Assembly (NCBI GenBank): GCA_029260025.1
Contig: JAJDDZ010000043.1
Span: forward strand, 1 to 37,727
DNA: 37,727 bases
From: Phycisphaerae bacterium
GTDB taxonomy: Bacteria; Planctomycetota; Phycisphaerae; UBA1845
Direction of reading: 5' to 3'
Both the position numbers and the translations under genes were made by a program. Each line of letters starts with the position of its first letter. The first letter of the stretch is position 1. Below are positions 1-10,670 of the stretch, one piece after another. Below the pieces are notes generated by a model. It made no database searches. It saw only the letters and a list, made by a program, of their open reading frames with translations, and was not told the origin of the DNA.

Positions 1-175
1 GCGTTCGGATCCATACCGTTGGATTTGTCCTCAAATGGGACCATTGGATCTTCTCCACCAAGTCGTTTCCTCGTACCAGCCATTCTATTCAAGGTCGGCG
101 AAACGCTTCAACGGCTCTGGATGGAGTTCTTGCTATGGACAAGGCTAACTATGCGTTCGGTTTGACTAATGAAAC

Positions 176-249
176 TGGGCCCACCAGGACTCGAACCTGG
201 GACCTCGTCGTTATCAGCGACGCGCTCTAGCCAACTGAGCTATGAGCCC
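176..249 (-). tRNA. tRNA-Ile (anticodon GAU)
   Basis: Reverse complement gggctcatagctcagttggctagagcgcgtcgctgataacgacgaggtcccaggttcgagtcctggtgggccca folds as a cloverleaf: acceptor GGGCTCA/TGGGCCC, anticodon loop CTGATAACG with GAT, T-loop GTTCGAGTC. CCA is not encoded. Confidence 0.95.
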
Positions 250-409
250 GGACGATCCGCCAAGATCGAGGCCACATGATCCCCGGAATGTTGATCCTGT
301 CAACCATATGGCCTGTTCATGGGAGTCAGAGACACCCGCAAAGGCCCCTGTGAGTTAGCCTCAGTTCGAGCACAATCTAAAGGTCGCCCGATCTCAACCG
401 CATACGAAG

Positions 410-1249
410 TCACCTCAAAGAGTGAGGCCAGCTCCCCGGAAAAACTTCGACAGCAGGACCCCACATGAAAACCGAACCCCCCTCTTTCCACTCGATCGCC
501 AAGTCCCCCCCAGGGAGCGTCGCCACAATTTTTCGATCTATGCGCCCGGTGAGCACCCCCGCAACACAAACCGCGCAAGCACCGCTCCCACATGCCCGCG
601 TAATCCCACTCCCACGCTCCCACGTGCGCATCGTCACATGATCGCGACCATCGACGCATACGAAATGAACGTTGATCCGATTCGGAAATTCTCGAGCACA
701 TTCAAACGCAGGCCCTATCGTCGCAAGGTCGATCGCACCGAGATTACCAACAAAAACAACAGCGTGAGGATTCCCCATAGAAACGCACGTAACTTCAAAG
801 CACTCGCCGCCAACATGAATCGGATGGTCGATCACTTGATCGGTTTCGATCGTCGTCGGGACATCGGCAGCAGTCAGAACAGGCACGCCCAAGTCGATTC
901 GCACAAAATCAACAATGCTTCCCCGCATGTTGCAAAGCGCGGCGTGCACCCCAGCATCCGTCTCGATGGTAAGCTCCGGTCCCGGAACTAGAGCATGCTC
1001 AACCGCATATTTTGCGACACAGCGGATACCGTTCCCACACATTTCACTACGAGACCCGTCCGCGTTGAACATCTCCATGCGAACGTCAGCCATCTCCGAC
1101 GGACCCAGGAGAATCAGCCCGTCGCTGCCGATCCCAGTGTTTCGGTCAGCAATGATTGGTGCGAGCGCGGCAGGATCTGTGACGGTCTCGGTGTGCAAAT
1201 CGACAAAGACGTAATCGTTCCCGAGTCCATGCATCTTGGTGAATTTCAT
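410..1249 (-). CDS. dapF: diaminopimelate epimerase
   Basis: MKFTKMHGLGNDYVFVD N-terminus and both catalytic Cys motifs (MCGNGIRC; GITRACGSGACA). The ORF-track start at 1282 is trimmed to the Met at 1249, just after the gltX stop. Confidence 0.95.
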   Translation of the reverse strand: MKFTKMHGLGNDYVFVDLHTETVTDPAALAPIIADRNTGIGSDGLILLGPSEMADVRMEMFNADGSRSEMCGNGIRCVAKYAVEHALVPGPELTIETDAGVHAALCNMRGSIVDFVRIDLGVPVLTAADVPTTIETDQVIDHPIHVGGECFEVTCVSMGNPHAVVFVGNLGAIDLATIGPAFECAREFPNRINVHFVCVDGRDHVTMRTWERGSGITRACGSGACAVCVAGVLTGRIDRKIVATLPGGDLAIEWKEGGSVFMWGPAVEVFPGSWPHSLR

Positions 1250-1254
1250 GGCGT

Positions 1255-2775
1255 TCACTTTGGCTCGCGGTTCATCAAGCACTTTCGAATTCGCGCCAGC
1301 GTGCTTTTTTTTCCTAAGAGGACCAGCGTATCGCCGATGGCCGGGCTAATTGTTGAACCACTGACAGCCACGCGAAGTGGCTGGGCGACGTTGCCCATTT
1401 TTATATCTCTTGCTTCACAAACGTCATTGATGAGCCGCTCGATCGATCCAACAGACCAATCCGCAAGCGCCTCAAGCCTCGTTATCATGTGGTCCAAAAT
1501 CGCATACCCGGCGTTTTCATTCTTGGCGAGCACTTTCTTGACAGCTTTCGGATCGAACTCGATATCATTGTCAGAAGCAAAAACGAAACCAACTTTCTTG
1601 ATAACGTCGGGGAAGATTCGAAAGCCCGAACAAGCCTTCAACGCCTCGCGAAGCTTCTTTTCGTCGGCGTCCCGAATCTCCTGCGGAATGTTTTCCGAAG
1701 CACTTAGGAAATCACAAAACGCCTTAAATAATAGGCCGAAATCCAAAGACGCAGCCCAGTTGGTGTTGAACGCCAGTAGCTTCTCGCGATCGAATTTCGC
1801 GTTCGTCTTCCCCACGCGATCGAGCGTGAACGTTTCAACCAGCTCGCCGAGGGAAAAGTGCTCTCGGTCGTCGCCAGGGTTCCATCCGAGAAGCGAGATA
1901 AAGTTGACTACCGCCTCGGGAAGATACCCCGCGACGCGAAAATCGTTAACGTCGATTTCAGGAGGCGGGTCGCCATTTTTAAGAGCCTTCTCCTTGTCGC
2001 GTTTGCTCATCTTGGACCCGTTCATGTTGAAAATCACGGGCATGTGTGCGTAATGAGGAGTCGTGAACCCAAGCGACCTCTGCATCGCTACGTGCTTGGG
2101 AGTGTTCATCAAGTGTTCTTGCCCCCGAAGGACGTGCGTTATTTTCATCAGCTCATCGTCAACCACGCACGCGAAGTGATACGTCGGAAAACCGTCACTC
2201 TTTTGAATGACGAAGTCTTCGATCTGTCCGGACTTAAGGGTTACGTCGCCAAGAATGTCGTCGCACACCGTGATATCCTCGTCAGGCATTTTGAAACGTA
2301 CAACGACCTTTTTCCGATCGCGCTTGGCAGCCTCGCCTTCCTCGATGGTCGGGATCGGACTAGGCCTATCGTAACTGAGGATGCGCTTTTCAGCTCGAGC
2401 ATTCTCGCGCATCGTTTCCAGCTCCTGAGGAGTTTCGAGAGCGTAGTACGCGTCGCCAGATTCGAGCATTCGTGCAAGATGCTCGTTATAAAGAGACAGC
2501 CGTTCGCTCTGAAAATAGGGACCCGCGTCCCCGCCAGCTTCTGGTCCTTCGTCCCAGGTCATCCCCAACCACCGAAGATCGTCGAGGATTTTTGCGACCG
2601 AGTCGCCGACGTGTCGCGATCGATCGGTGTCCTCAATGCGCAAGATAAACTTTCCACCAGACTTGCGAGCGAGAAGCCAATTGAATAGAACGGTCCGCGC
2701 CCCTCCAATATGCAAATACCCCGTCGGAGACGGTGCAAATCGTACGCGTACCTTCGTGCCCTCAAGTTTTGTCAT
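1255..2775 (-). CDS. gltX: glutamate--tRNA ligase
   Basis: RFAPSPTGYLHIGGARTVLFNWLLAR (HIGH motif), SKMSKRD (KMSKS motif), full class I GluRS length. Confidence 0.95.
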   Translation of the reverse strand: MTKLEGTKVRVRFAPSPTGYLHIGGARTVLFNWLLARKSGGKFILRIEDTDRSRHVGDSVAKILDDLRWLGMTWDEGPEAGGDAGPYFQSERLSLYNEHLARMLESGDAYYALETPQELETMRENARAEKRILSYDRPSPIPTIEEGEAAKRDRKKVVVRFKMPDEDITVCDDILGDVTLKSGQIEDFVIQKSDGFPTYHFACVVDDELMKITHVLRGQEHLMNTPKHVAMQRSLGFTTPHYAHMPVIFNMNGSKMSKRDKEKALKNGDPPPEIDVNDFRVAGYLPEAVVNFISLLGWNPGDDREHFSLGELVETFTLDRVGKTNAKFDREKLLAFNTNWAASLDFGLLFKAFCDFLSASENIPQEIRDADEKKLREALKACSGFRIFPDVIKKVGFVFASDNDIEFDPKAVKKVLAKNENAGYAILDHMITRLEALADWSVGSIERLINDVCEARDIKMGNVAQPLRVAVSGSTISPAIGDTLVLLGKKSTLARIRKCLMNREPK

Positions 2776-2924
2776 TGTTTCTTTCTACAGAAAAGACCGC
2801 GTTCAAGACGCCTCGCCAAACTCGAACCCGTAGTGTAGCCACCAGGGTCACTTCGGAAGAAGCAATCGTAACACGAGCGGTTGAGCCTGGACAGCGGGGT
2901 TGGACAACGCTTTGAAGATCGTTG

Positions 2925-3896
2925 CTAAGCGCCGGACGCCTGTTTGGGTCGATGCTCGTCGGAGTCAGAAGCGACATGACCCGAACGACCGCGGAAACGG
3001 CGCATGACGAGCTGTAGCGGGCCGCTGATTCCATACAGAATAGTCAATGCAAGAAGCGTGATCGATGGAGAGGATACAAAGACCACGACGACAAGCATGA
3101 ACACAAGAACTTGCCACACAGGCTGCCGCCCCGCGAGATAGACGCGGTGGACACGACGATAGGGAATGCGACTAACCATGAGCACGGCAATCGTCACCGT
3201 CAAGATCGGAGTCGTCACGACAAGCGTATTGCGCAACCAGGCCATGACGCTGTTTTCTTCAAAACGGAACTGCTCTTGGAACAAGATGAGGGCGACGAGA
3301 ATCGCGGCCGCTGCTGGCGAAGGCATGCCCCGAAAGGTTCGATGATCTGCGTCCGCGTCGGCATGCTCGACATTGAACCGCGCCAAACGAACCGCCGCCA
3401 TCGCGACGTAAAGCGCGGCTGCCATCCACGTGGCGCGACCGAGAAAATGGTCACTGATCGGCGACGGGACAATCGAGTCCCCGGCGAGTTCTTTGGTCAT
3501 GAAAGCAATCATCAGCGCCGCCGGCGCCGCACCAAAGCTGACCATGTCGGCGAGCGAATCGAGCTGCCCACCGAAATTTGTCGTGCTGCGAGTTATCCGA
3601 GCGACCAGCCCGTCAAAACAGTCCAAGACCATCCCCACAAACACAAGACTTGCGCCGACCGACAAGAACGACGGAAGCATTCTCTCCAAGATCGGATGTC
3701 CAAGAGCGCCGGTCAAAACCGGAGCAGCCCCTGCCCCGAATCCGTACATCGAACGCATGCAAAAGTGAATCGCGGCGAATCCGCAGAGCAAGTTCCCGAG
3801 CGTAATCAGGGTTGGCATGAACGCGAGCGAACGGAGCTTTCGTCGGCGCCGGCGCGGATGATCGTCACTGTCTGATCTGGTACCAACGACTTTCAT
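2925..3896 (-). CDS. pssA: CDP-diacylglycerol--serine O-phosphatidyltransferase
   Basis: CDP-alcohol phosphatidyltransferase motif DCFDGLVARITRSTTNFGGQLDSLADMVSFGAAPA, multiple TM segments, directly downstream of psd. Start trimmed to MKVVGTRSD, preceded by TGAGGT. Confidence 0.9.
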   Translation of the reverse strand: MKVVGTRSDSDDHPRRRRRKLRSLAFMPTLITLGNLLCGFAAIHFCMRSMYGFGAGAAPVLTGALGHPILERMLPSFLSVGASLVFVGMVLDCFDGLVARITRSTTNFGGQLDSLADMVSFGAAPAALMIAFMTKELAGDSIVPSPISDHFLGRATWMAAALYVAMAAVRLARFNVEHADADADHRTFRGMPSPAAAAILVALILFQEQFRFEENSVMAWLRNTLVVTTPILTVTIAVLMVSRIPYRRVHRVYLAGRQPVWQVLVFMLVVVVFVSSPSITLLALTILYGISGPLQLVMRRFRGRSGHVASDSDEHRPKQASGA

Positions 3897-3912
3897 TCGG
3901 AGACTGACCTCA

Positions 3913-4665
3913 CTAAACCGACTCCCTTGCCGTCGCGACTTCTTTTGATGCGGGCTTGGCATCTTGTATTGATATCGGTTGTCGCGCGAGCAGAGTCAAA
4001 CCTGCACTGACCTTGTCGCCAATCGCAACTGTGACCTCGGTACCCTTGAGGCGGGGAATAATCAGCTCCGTCCGCGATCCGAACTTGATCAGTCCAAAGC
4101 GCTCACCCGTCGTGAGATTCTGACCAGCTTTCGCATGGCAAATAATTCGACGAGCGACCAGTCCAGCTACCTGGCGGACTTCAACGGGACCGGGCAACGG
4201 TGAGGCTGGGTCGATGACAACCGAATTTGACTCGTTTCGCTGACCGGATTCGGGATGCCGCGCGTCGAGAAACTCGCCCTCACGATAAGAAAGCGATCGA
4301 ACCATACCATCACAGGGTGACCGATTAATGTGAACATTGAAGAGACTCAGAAACATTCCGATTCGTATCGACGGGCCGGGAATCGACGGGTGATCTTCGA
4401 GCTCGACAATTTCCGTAATCGTTCCGTCTGCGGGCGAGCACAGCTCACCGGGCCCGAAGGTTCCTCGCCGGGGAGGGTCTCGAAAAAAGGCCAGAACCCA
4501 GATCCATACAACGGCGAACGGAATTGCGAGTGGCCAAGCGATCAGGGAAGCCCCAAACGCTGCCCCCCCGAGGACAACAGTGGCAATCCCGATCTCTTTG
4601 AACCCTTCGGTAGCGATCAGCATAGAAATTGCGCCGCGGATATTAGTGACATTAGACAAACGCAT
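3913..4665 (-). CDS. psd: phosphatidylserine decarboxylase family protein (short Psd)
   Basis: GLIKFGSRTELIIPRLKGTEVTVAIGDKVSAG pyruvoyl-processing region, FSLFNVHINRSPCDG motif, adjacent to pss. The long ORF-track N-terminus (to 5058) antisense to eno is rejected; start taken as MRLSNVTNIRG. Confidence 0.88.
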   Translation of the reverse strand: MRLSNVTNIRGAISMLIATEGFKEIGIATVVLGGAAFGASLIAWPLAIPFAVVWIWVLAFFRDPPRRGTFGPGELCSPADGTITEIVELEDHPSIPGPSIRIGMFLSLFNVHINRSPCDGMVRSLSYREGEFLDARHPESGQRNESNSVVIDPASPLPGPVEVRQVAGLVARRIICHAKAGQNLTTGERFGLIKFGSRTELIIPRLKGTEVTVAIGDKVSAGLTLLARQPISIQDAKPASKEVATARESV

Positions 4666-4769
4666 CGGAAATTGTACCAGAACACGGGAATTTCGCACGC
4701 CGTGATCGCCGGAGCAAGATGCCTCCTTATCCCAGCCTCTGAGAAAGTTAGAGTTCGTATCTGGCATCC

Positions 4770-4797
4770 TTGACTGGCGCCTCCGCCAGCCTAGAGT
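4770..4797 (+). promoter_or_regulatory. candidate sigma70-type promoter for eno
   Basis: TTGACT (4770-4775), 16-nt spacer, TAGAGT (4792-4797). The spacer contains the hairpin/palindrome CTGGCG-CCTC-CGCCAG. Confidence 0.4.
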
Positions 4798-4840
4798 GCC
4801 CAACGAGCGGGTAGAGCGGCGAGCGCCGCCAGGCCGATAG

Positions 4841-6175
<1,335 letters not shown>

Positions 6176-6179
6176 CCTC

Positions 6180-6728
6180 ATGCTGAAGTCCTCTCCACCG
6201 CAAGTTCCTATCTCGCAATCACTTGCATCAAAGAAAACACGCATCGCTGGTGGGGGATGGGTCTGCTGGATCTTGATGTTCATGGGGCTGGCGACGTTTG
6301 CTCCGTGCATCCTTCTTCCCGAGTGGCGAGAGTTTCAGGCGCTTAAAGTTGCCCAGCAGCGCGAAGAGCACCGCCTTTGGGAAATGGAATCTGCGCTTGA
6401 TCGAGAGCGAAAGTCCCTTGTCGCGATTCAGACTGACCCGGCGGTTGTTGCGAGGCTTGCCCGACGCGACCTGCGATACCACGATCCGACTGAGACGCGA
6501 GTTCGGGTCCCCAGTGCCCTCCGGGCAACCGAGAGTGCTTCTCCGTTTGTACCGCATCCCGTGAATCCACCTGCGTGGGTAACGGCTGGCGAGCGGTACC
6601 TTCCGCAACTCAACTATGACGGTGTCTTCTGCGATGAAGAGACGCGGCGGGTGGTCATGGGGATGTCGTTGGCGCTGCTGGCCCTCTCTATGTCGCTCTC
6701 GCCGCGCCGTGACCCCGATGGTTTGTGA
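6180..6728 (+). CDS. membrane coiled-coil protein, possible FtsB/DivIC-like septum formation initiator
   Basis: N-terminal TM (GGWVCWILMFMGLATFAPCILL), then charged coiled coil (EFQALKVAQQREEHRLWEMESALDRERKSL), then DPAVVARLARRDLRYHDP. Starts 4 nt after eno; eno-ftsB adjacency is common in other bacteria. Confidence 0.5.
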   Translation: MLKSSPPQVPISQSLASKKTRIAGGGWVCWILMFMGLATFAPCILLPEWREFQALKVAQQREEHRLWEMESALDRERKSLVAIQTDPAVVARLARRDLRYHDPTETRVRVPSALRATESASPFVPHPVNPPAWVTAGERYLPQLNYDGVFCDEETRRVVMGMSLALLALSMSLSPRRDPDGL

Positions 6729-6749
6729 TAACATCTGAGCATGAAGAAA

Positions 6750-6781
6750 CGCCGGAGATCGGAAGATTCCGAACTCCGGCG
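6750..6781. terminator. strong bidirectional hairpin between convergent genes
   Basis: CGCCGGAG-A-TCGGAA-GA-TTCCGA-A-CTCCGGCG: 14 paired positions with one A/A mismatch, followed by TTTCTTC on the - strand. Lies between the eno operon and the FG-GAP gene stop. Confidence 0.75.
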
Positions 6782-6813
6782 ATGTTTATTCGATTCGATA
6801 CGCGAAAGTGCCC

Positions 6814-8586
6814 CTAGTTGTCGGTTCGGGTGTTTCGATACCAGACTAGCCTATCGTCGCTGAGTCCAGATCCCGCTCGGCGGTCAAGGGTTCCGATGAT
6901 GTCGTTTCGACCATCGCCATCAAGATCGACGATGAGAAGATCGTTTATGACCGTCGTCGAATCTGTTCCGGAGACGCCAACGCCGCTACCTCCGGGTGCT
7001 TCGTTCGCAGTTCCACCGCTGTCATCTGGTTCGTCTTGGATGACAGTGTTGCCTGTCCAAGGATCGAAGACCGTGTCGCCTACGAGTGCGTCGTACCAGA
7101 GCACGCCGCCTTCGACCGCGACGAGCGCTTCGACCTGACCATCACCCGTCACATCACCAAGGGCGATCGCCCCGGGCTCTTGTCCGCCGAACTCAGTCAG
7201 CGTGAAGACTGGCCAAGGGAAGTTGAAACGCGCCGGAAGTGTGTCCGATGGAGGAAACTCTGGCTCGATGGCCTGAGCGTTGGGACGGCGGAACCACTGC
7301 ACGACACTTCCGAGCGTGGATCGCACGAGAATGTCGTCGAAACCGTCGTTGTCCACGTCGCCGATTGCAAGGATGTCAGCCTCGGTATCCACCTGCCCGA
7401 TCGGGCGATTTTCCCACGAACCGGTTACGGGAGCGGCTGGTCTTGGGTTTCTTGCCCAGCGGACGTTGCGACTGATGGCGTTGGTGTAAGTCGCGATTAT
7501 GTCCAGATCACCATCGCTATCGATGTCCATCGCCTTGATGTCTTTGACCTGCGGAAGATCGGAGTGAATCGCGTTTGGTACCCCCCACCCGCCGGACGTC
7601 ATCGACGCGGCGCCCCCCGGGTTGACCCAAAGATCGACGGTGTTGACCGGCGGGGCTTGACCAAGTTCCTCACACGCGGCTGGATTGACCGCCACAACAA
7701 TGTCATCGCCGTTTGCGCCATCAATGTCGGCGACGATCAGCGAGACGAAGCCCGAGAATTCTGGCTTGGTCTTGGCCTCTTCAAGTGGGAGAGTTTCGGC
7801 TCCGGGGAACTGGTTGCTCCATTGGTTCCCGAGCGAATCTACGACGAGAGGATTGATAAGAATCGTCTGCGACCAGAGGTCACCATCGGGAATATTCGCT
7901 GCGCCACCCGGACTGAAGTAAATGACGATGTCGCCGTCGAGGCGGCTCACTTGCTGGTCGTTGCACGCGCCATCGCAACATCCGTCGATGCAGAGCGACG
8001 TTCCGTTGCAATCGCCCGAGGTCACGCAACGTGTCGCTGGACACATACCCGCCGAACCTGTTGCTTTCACGAGAACCACAATATCCAGCCACCCATCGTC
8101 ATTGATTTGACCAAGCTCTACACCGGCGACAACCGCGACGGGACTCGTACCGGCGATCGTCACCGTTCGAAATGAGATATTGTCGTCGGCGTCGCGTTCT
8201 TGTAGGTGCAACTGGATAGGCTGAGATTGGTTCCAACCGCTCACCAAGTCGAGCAGACCGTCCTGGTTTACATCGCCAGAGACGACGAACTTGGGACCAG
8301 CAGTATCTTCTTCAACCGGGTCAATTTGAAACGCGGTGAAGAAACTCCGCGTATCTTCGGAGGGAAGTTCAACGCCTTCGGTAGCGCCCCCGGCGACCGG
8401 ATCGGTTGTCCCGCCCGTTCCGCCAGGTGAGACCGGAGCATCAGAGAATCCGCTATCGGCGTCGCCAACATCCGCTCCAGTGCCCGCCTCGTCGGCGACC
8501 TGATCGATGACCGTACTACAGCCGATCACAACGCCAAGCAGAACAGCGCCCGCCACTACCCATCGATGCACCCCAGTGTTCATCAC
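6814..8586 (-). CDS. FG-GAP/VCBS repeat lipoprotein
   Basis: Lipoprotein signal [23 protein letters not shown]; repeated Ca-binding-like D-x-D-x-D segments ([45 protein letters not shown]). Confidence 0.82.
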   Translation of the reverse strand: MMNTGVHRWVVAGAVLLGVVIGCSTVIDQVADEAGTGADVGDADSGFSDAPVSPGGTGGTTDPVAGGATEGVELPSEDTRSFFTAFQIDPVEEDTAGPKFVVSGDVNQDGLLDLVSGWNQSQPIQLHLQERDADDNISFRTVTIAGTSPVAVVAGVELGQINDDGWLDIVVLVKATGSAGMCPATRCVTSGDCNGTSLCIDGCCDGACNDQQVSRLDGDIVIYFSPGGAANIPDGDLWSQTILINPLVVDSLGNQWSNQFPGAETLPLEEAKTKPEFSGFVSLIVADIDGANGDDIVVAVNPAACEELGQAPPVNTVDLWVNPGGAASMTSGGWGVPNAIHSDLPQVKDIKAMDIDSDGDLDIIATYTNAISRNVRWARNPRPAAPVTGSWENRPIGQVDTEADILAIGDVDNDGFDDILVRSTLGSVVQWFRRPNAQAIEPEFPPSDTLPARFNFPWPVFTLTEFGGQEPGAIALGDVTGDGQVEALVAVEGGVLWYDALVGDTVFDPWTGNTVIQDEPDDSGGTANEAPGGSGVGVSGTDSTTVINDLLIVDLDGDGRNDIIGTLDRRAGSGLSDDRLVWYRNTRTDN

Positions 8587-8817
8587 AAACTCCCAATACC
8601 GGTCACTTGGACCGAAAACGACTACATTATCTCACTCTCGTTATCGGCGGCAGAGCCGGGGAACTTTCAGGCCCAAAAAATTCCTGATCGCGATCCACGA
8701 AATCCGCCAAAGTCCGATATAGTGTGCGCGTGCGGTCTCCCTGCGAGGCAACGGGCTACCTCGGCGACTGCGTACCGTCGCCGTGACTCAACCAATACGC
8801 GTGTGATGCCTAGAACT

Positions 8818-9339
8818 ATGACCAAAAACGCGCCAGCCTACCTTCTGCTCGACGACGCCGCGCTGCTGCGAGAATGCGAAGTGGATAAATACCGGGCAAG
8901 CGGTCCGGGCGGTCAAAAGAGGAACAAGACTGACTCGGCTGTTCGAATCCGCCACCTTCCAACCGCCATCGCCGCGATCGCCAACGAGGATCGATCGCAG
9001 CACGTCAACAAGCGTCGCGCGCTTCGACGACTTCGACTTCTGATCGCGCTCGACGTGAGATCCACCATCGACGCGGAGTCTTACGCGCCGAGTGAAACGA
9101 TGAGTGAATACATTACCGGAGACGGTGCTCTGCGAATCGCGGAAGTAAATGACGCCTATCCAATCGTTATCAGCGAGGTTATGGACGTTCTACATAGTTG
9201 CGACCTACGCATCAGTGACACAGCCGAAAAACTTGGCATCTCCACCGCGCAAATGTCAGATTTATTCCTACGAGACCCGTCCGTCTTGCGCGAAGTAAAC
9301 CGACAAAGACAGGCGGCGGACCTTAAGCCACTTCGCTAG
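8818..9339 (+). CDS. peptide chain release factor-like protein (GGQ domain only)
   Basis: [23 protein letters not shown]...[13 protein letters not shown], an RF-1/ArfB-type catalytic domain without a codon-recognition domain. Start set at ATG 8818 (8806 also possible). Confidence 0.8.
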   Translation: MTKNAPAYLLLDDAALLRECEVDKYRASGPGGQKRNKTDSAVRIRHLPTAIAAIANEDRSQHVNKRRALRRLRLLIALDVRSTIDAESYAPSETMSEYITGDGALRIAEVNDAYPIVISEVMDVLHSCDLRISDTAEKLGISTAQMSDLFLRDPSVLREVNRQRQAADLKPLR

Positions 9340-9366
9340 TGCAAGAATCAATCGACCTTTCAGGTC

Positions 9367-9396
9367 TTGGACGAACGATCGCGATACGCTTACAAT
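9367..9396 (+). promoter_or_regulatory. candidate promoter for the moaB-like gene
   Basis: TTGGAC (9367-9372), 18-nt spacer, TACAAT (9391-9396), only 7 nt before the GTG start. Confidence 0.45.
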
Positions 9397-9403
9397 AGAG
9401 CAC

Positions 9404-9910
9404 GTGTCTAGCAAGCATCATCATAGCAAAGACGCCACGGCGGTTTCTTGTTCGATCATTACCGTCAGCGATTCACGCACCTTCGAAACCGACACAAGCG
9501 GCATGACGATCCGCGACCTCATCACTGGACACGGCCACAACTTAAGCAACTACGAAATCGTCCCCGACGACACCAACACAATCGGACAACGGGTACGGAG
9601 TTCATGTGATAACGAAGACTGTAAAGTCGTGATTCTGACAGGAGGGACGGGGATCTCATCGCGCGATTCGACGATCGAAGCAGTGTTGCCGATCCTCGAA
9701 AAAAGACTCGACGGATTCGGCGAACTTTTTAGAATGCTCAGTTATGAAGAAATTGGCGCGGCCGCGATGCTTTCGCGTGCGATCGGGGGGATTTGCAACA
9801 ATACCGCCATCTTCGCCCTGCCTGGGTCGACAAAAGCGGTGAAGCTCGCGATGGAGTCGCTGATCATCCCGCAACTCGGACATATCGCTGGACTTCTGCG
9901 GCGCGACTAG
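9404..9910 (+). CDS. moaB: MoaB/MogA-family molybdenum cofactor biosynthesis protein
   Basis: SIITVSDSR, VVILTGGTGISSRDSTIEAV, LFRMLSYEEIGAAAMLSRAIGG, IFALPGSTKAVKLAM: the MoCF-binding fold signature. Confidence 0.88.
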   Translation: MSSKHHHSKDATAVSCSIITVSDSRTFETDTSGMTIRDLITGHGHNLSNYEIVPDDTNTIGQRVRSSCDNEDCKVVILTGGTGISSRDSTIEAVLPILEKRLDGFGELFRMLSYEEIGAAAMLSRAIGGICNNTAIFALPGSTKAVKLAMESLIIPQLGHIAGLLRRD

Positions 9911-10659
9911 CCCTTCGCCAGCTCTGCAACGACGTCGTCGGGAATGTCGGCGTTGGAGTAAACCTCGTCAACGTCGTCCTGGTCCTCAAGGCCTTCCACC
10001 AGACGTAATACTTTTTTCGCCGTGAGAAGGTCAAGTTCAATCGTGTTGTCGGCGATCATCGCAAGCTCGGCAGACTGAATCGTGAGACTTGCCTCCTCGA
10101 TCGCCTTACGAACATTTTCAAACGCGTCGGTACTGCTGATCACTTCATGCGCCGCCTCAGATGAAGACACATCGTCCGCCCCTGCTTCCAGCGCGATTTC
10201 CATCAGGCGGTCTTCCTCAACCGCATCCGATTCGAGAACGATGACGCCCTTCTGGGCAAACTGAAAGGCAACACAGTTGGGCGATCCGAGATTTCCGCCC
10301 GCTTTTTCAAAAATCTTTTTGACCTCACCGCCGGTTCTATTCCGGTTGTCGGTCGTGGCCATGCACATGATCGCGACGCCGCCCGCACCATATCCCTCGT
10401 AAAGAATCTCCTCGTACGACTCGCCGTCCAGTTCGCCGGTTCCCTTTAGAATCGCCTTCTCGATCGTATCCTTGGGCATGTTCTCTTTTTTTGCTTTGTC
10501 GATGGCAAGGCGCAAGCGCGGATTGTCGTCAATATTCCCACCGCTCATCTTTGCGGAAATAGTGATCGCCTTGGCAAGCTTGCTCCAAACCTTGCTGCGC
10601 TTTTTGTCCGTCGCAGCCTTCTTGTGCTTGATTGTGGACCATTTCGAGTGACCGGACAC
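9907..10659 (-). CDS. yebC: YebC/PmpR family transcriptional regulator
   Basis: MSGHSKWSTIKHKKAATDKKRSKVWSKLAKAI, YEGYGAGGVAIMCMATTDNRNRT, full-length family match by eye. Confidence 0.95.
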   Translation of the reverse strand: MSGHSKWSTIKHKKAATDKKRSKVWSKLAKAITISAKMSGGNIDDNPRLRLAIDKAKKENMPKDTIEKAILKGTGELDGESYEEILYEGYGAGGVAIMCMATTDNRNRTGGEVKKIFEKAGGNLGSPNCVAFQFAQKGVIVLESDAVEEDRLMEIALEAGADDVSSSEAAHEVISSTDAFENVRKAIEEASLTIQSAELAMIADNTIELDLLTAKKVLRLVEGLEDQDDVDEVYSNADIPDDVVAELAKG

Positions 10660-10670
10660 TTTACTACTCC

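Noticed and set aside
1-175. Open frames at the left edge of the window (all three plus-strand frames lack stops for 48-76 codons)
   Set aside because: Too short, no recognisable motif, and cut by the window edge; cannot support a coding call.
995-2053. Plus-strand 352-aa ORF (and 1858..2688) antisense to gltX/dapF
   Set aside because: Shadow ORFs from a GC-skewed codon pattern; gltX and dapF are unambiguous.
7036-8175. Plus-strand 379-aa ORF antisense to the FG-GAP gene
   Set aside because: No domain recognisable, His/Arg/Asp-rich shadow of DxDxDG repeats; the minus-strand protein has a clear signal peptide and repeats.
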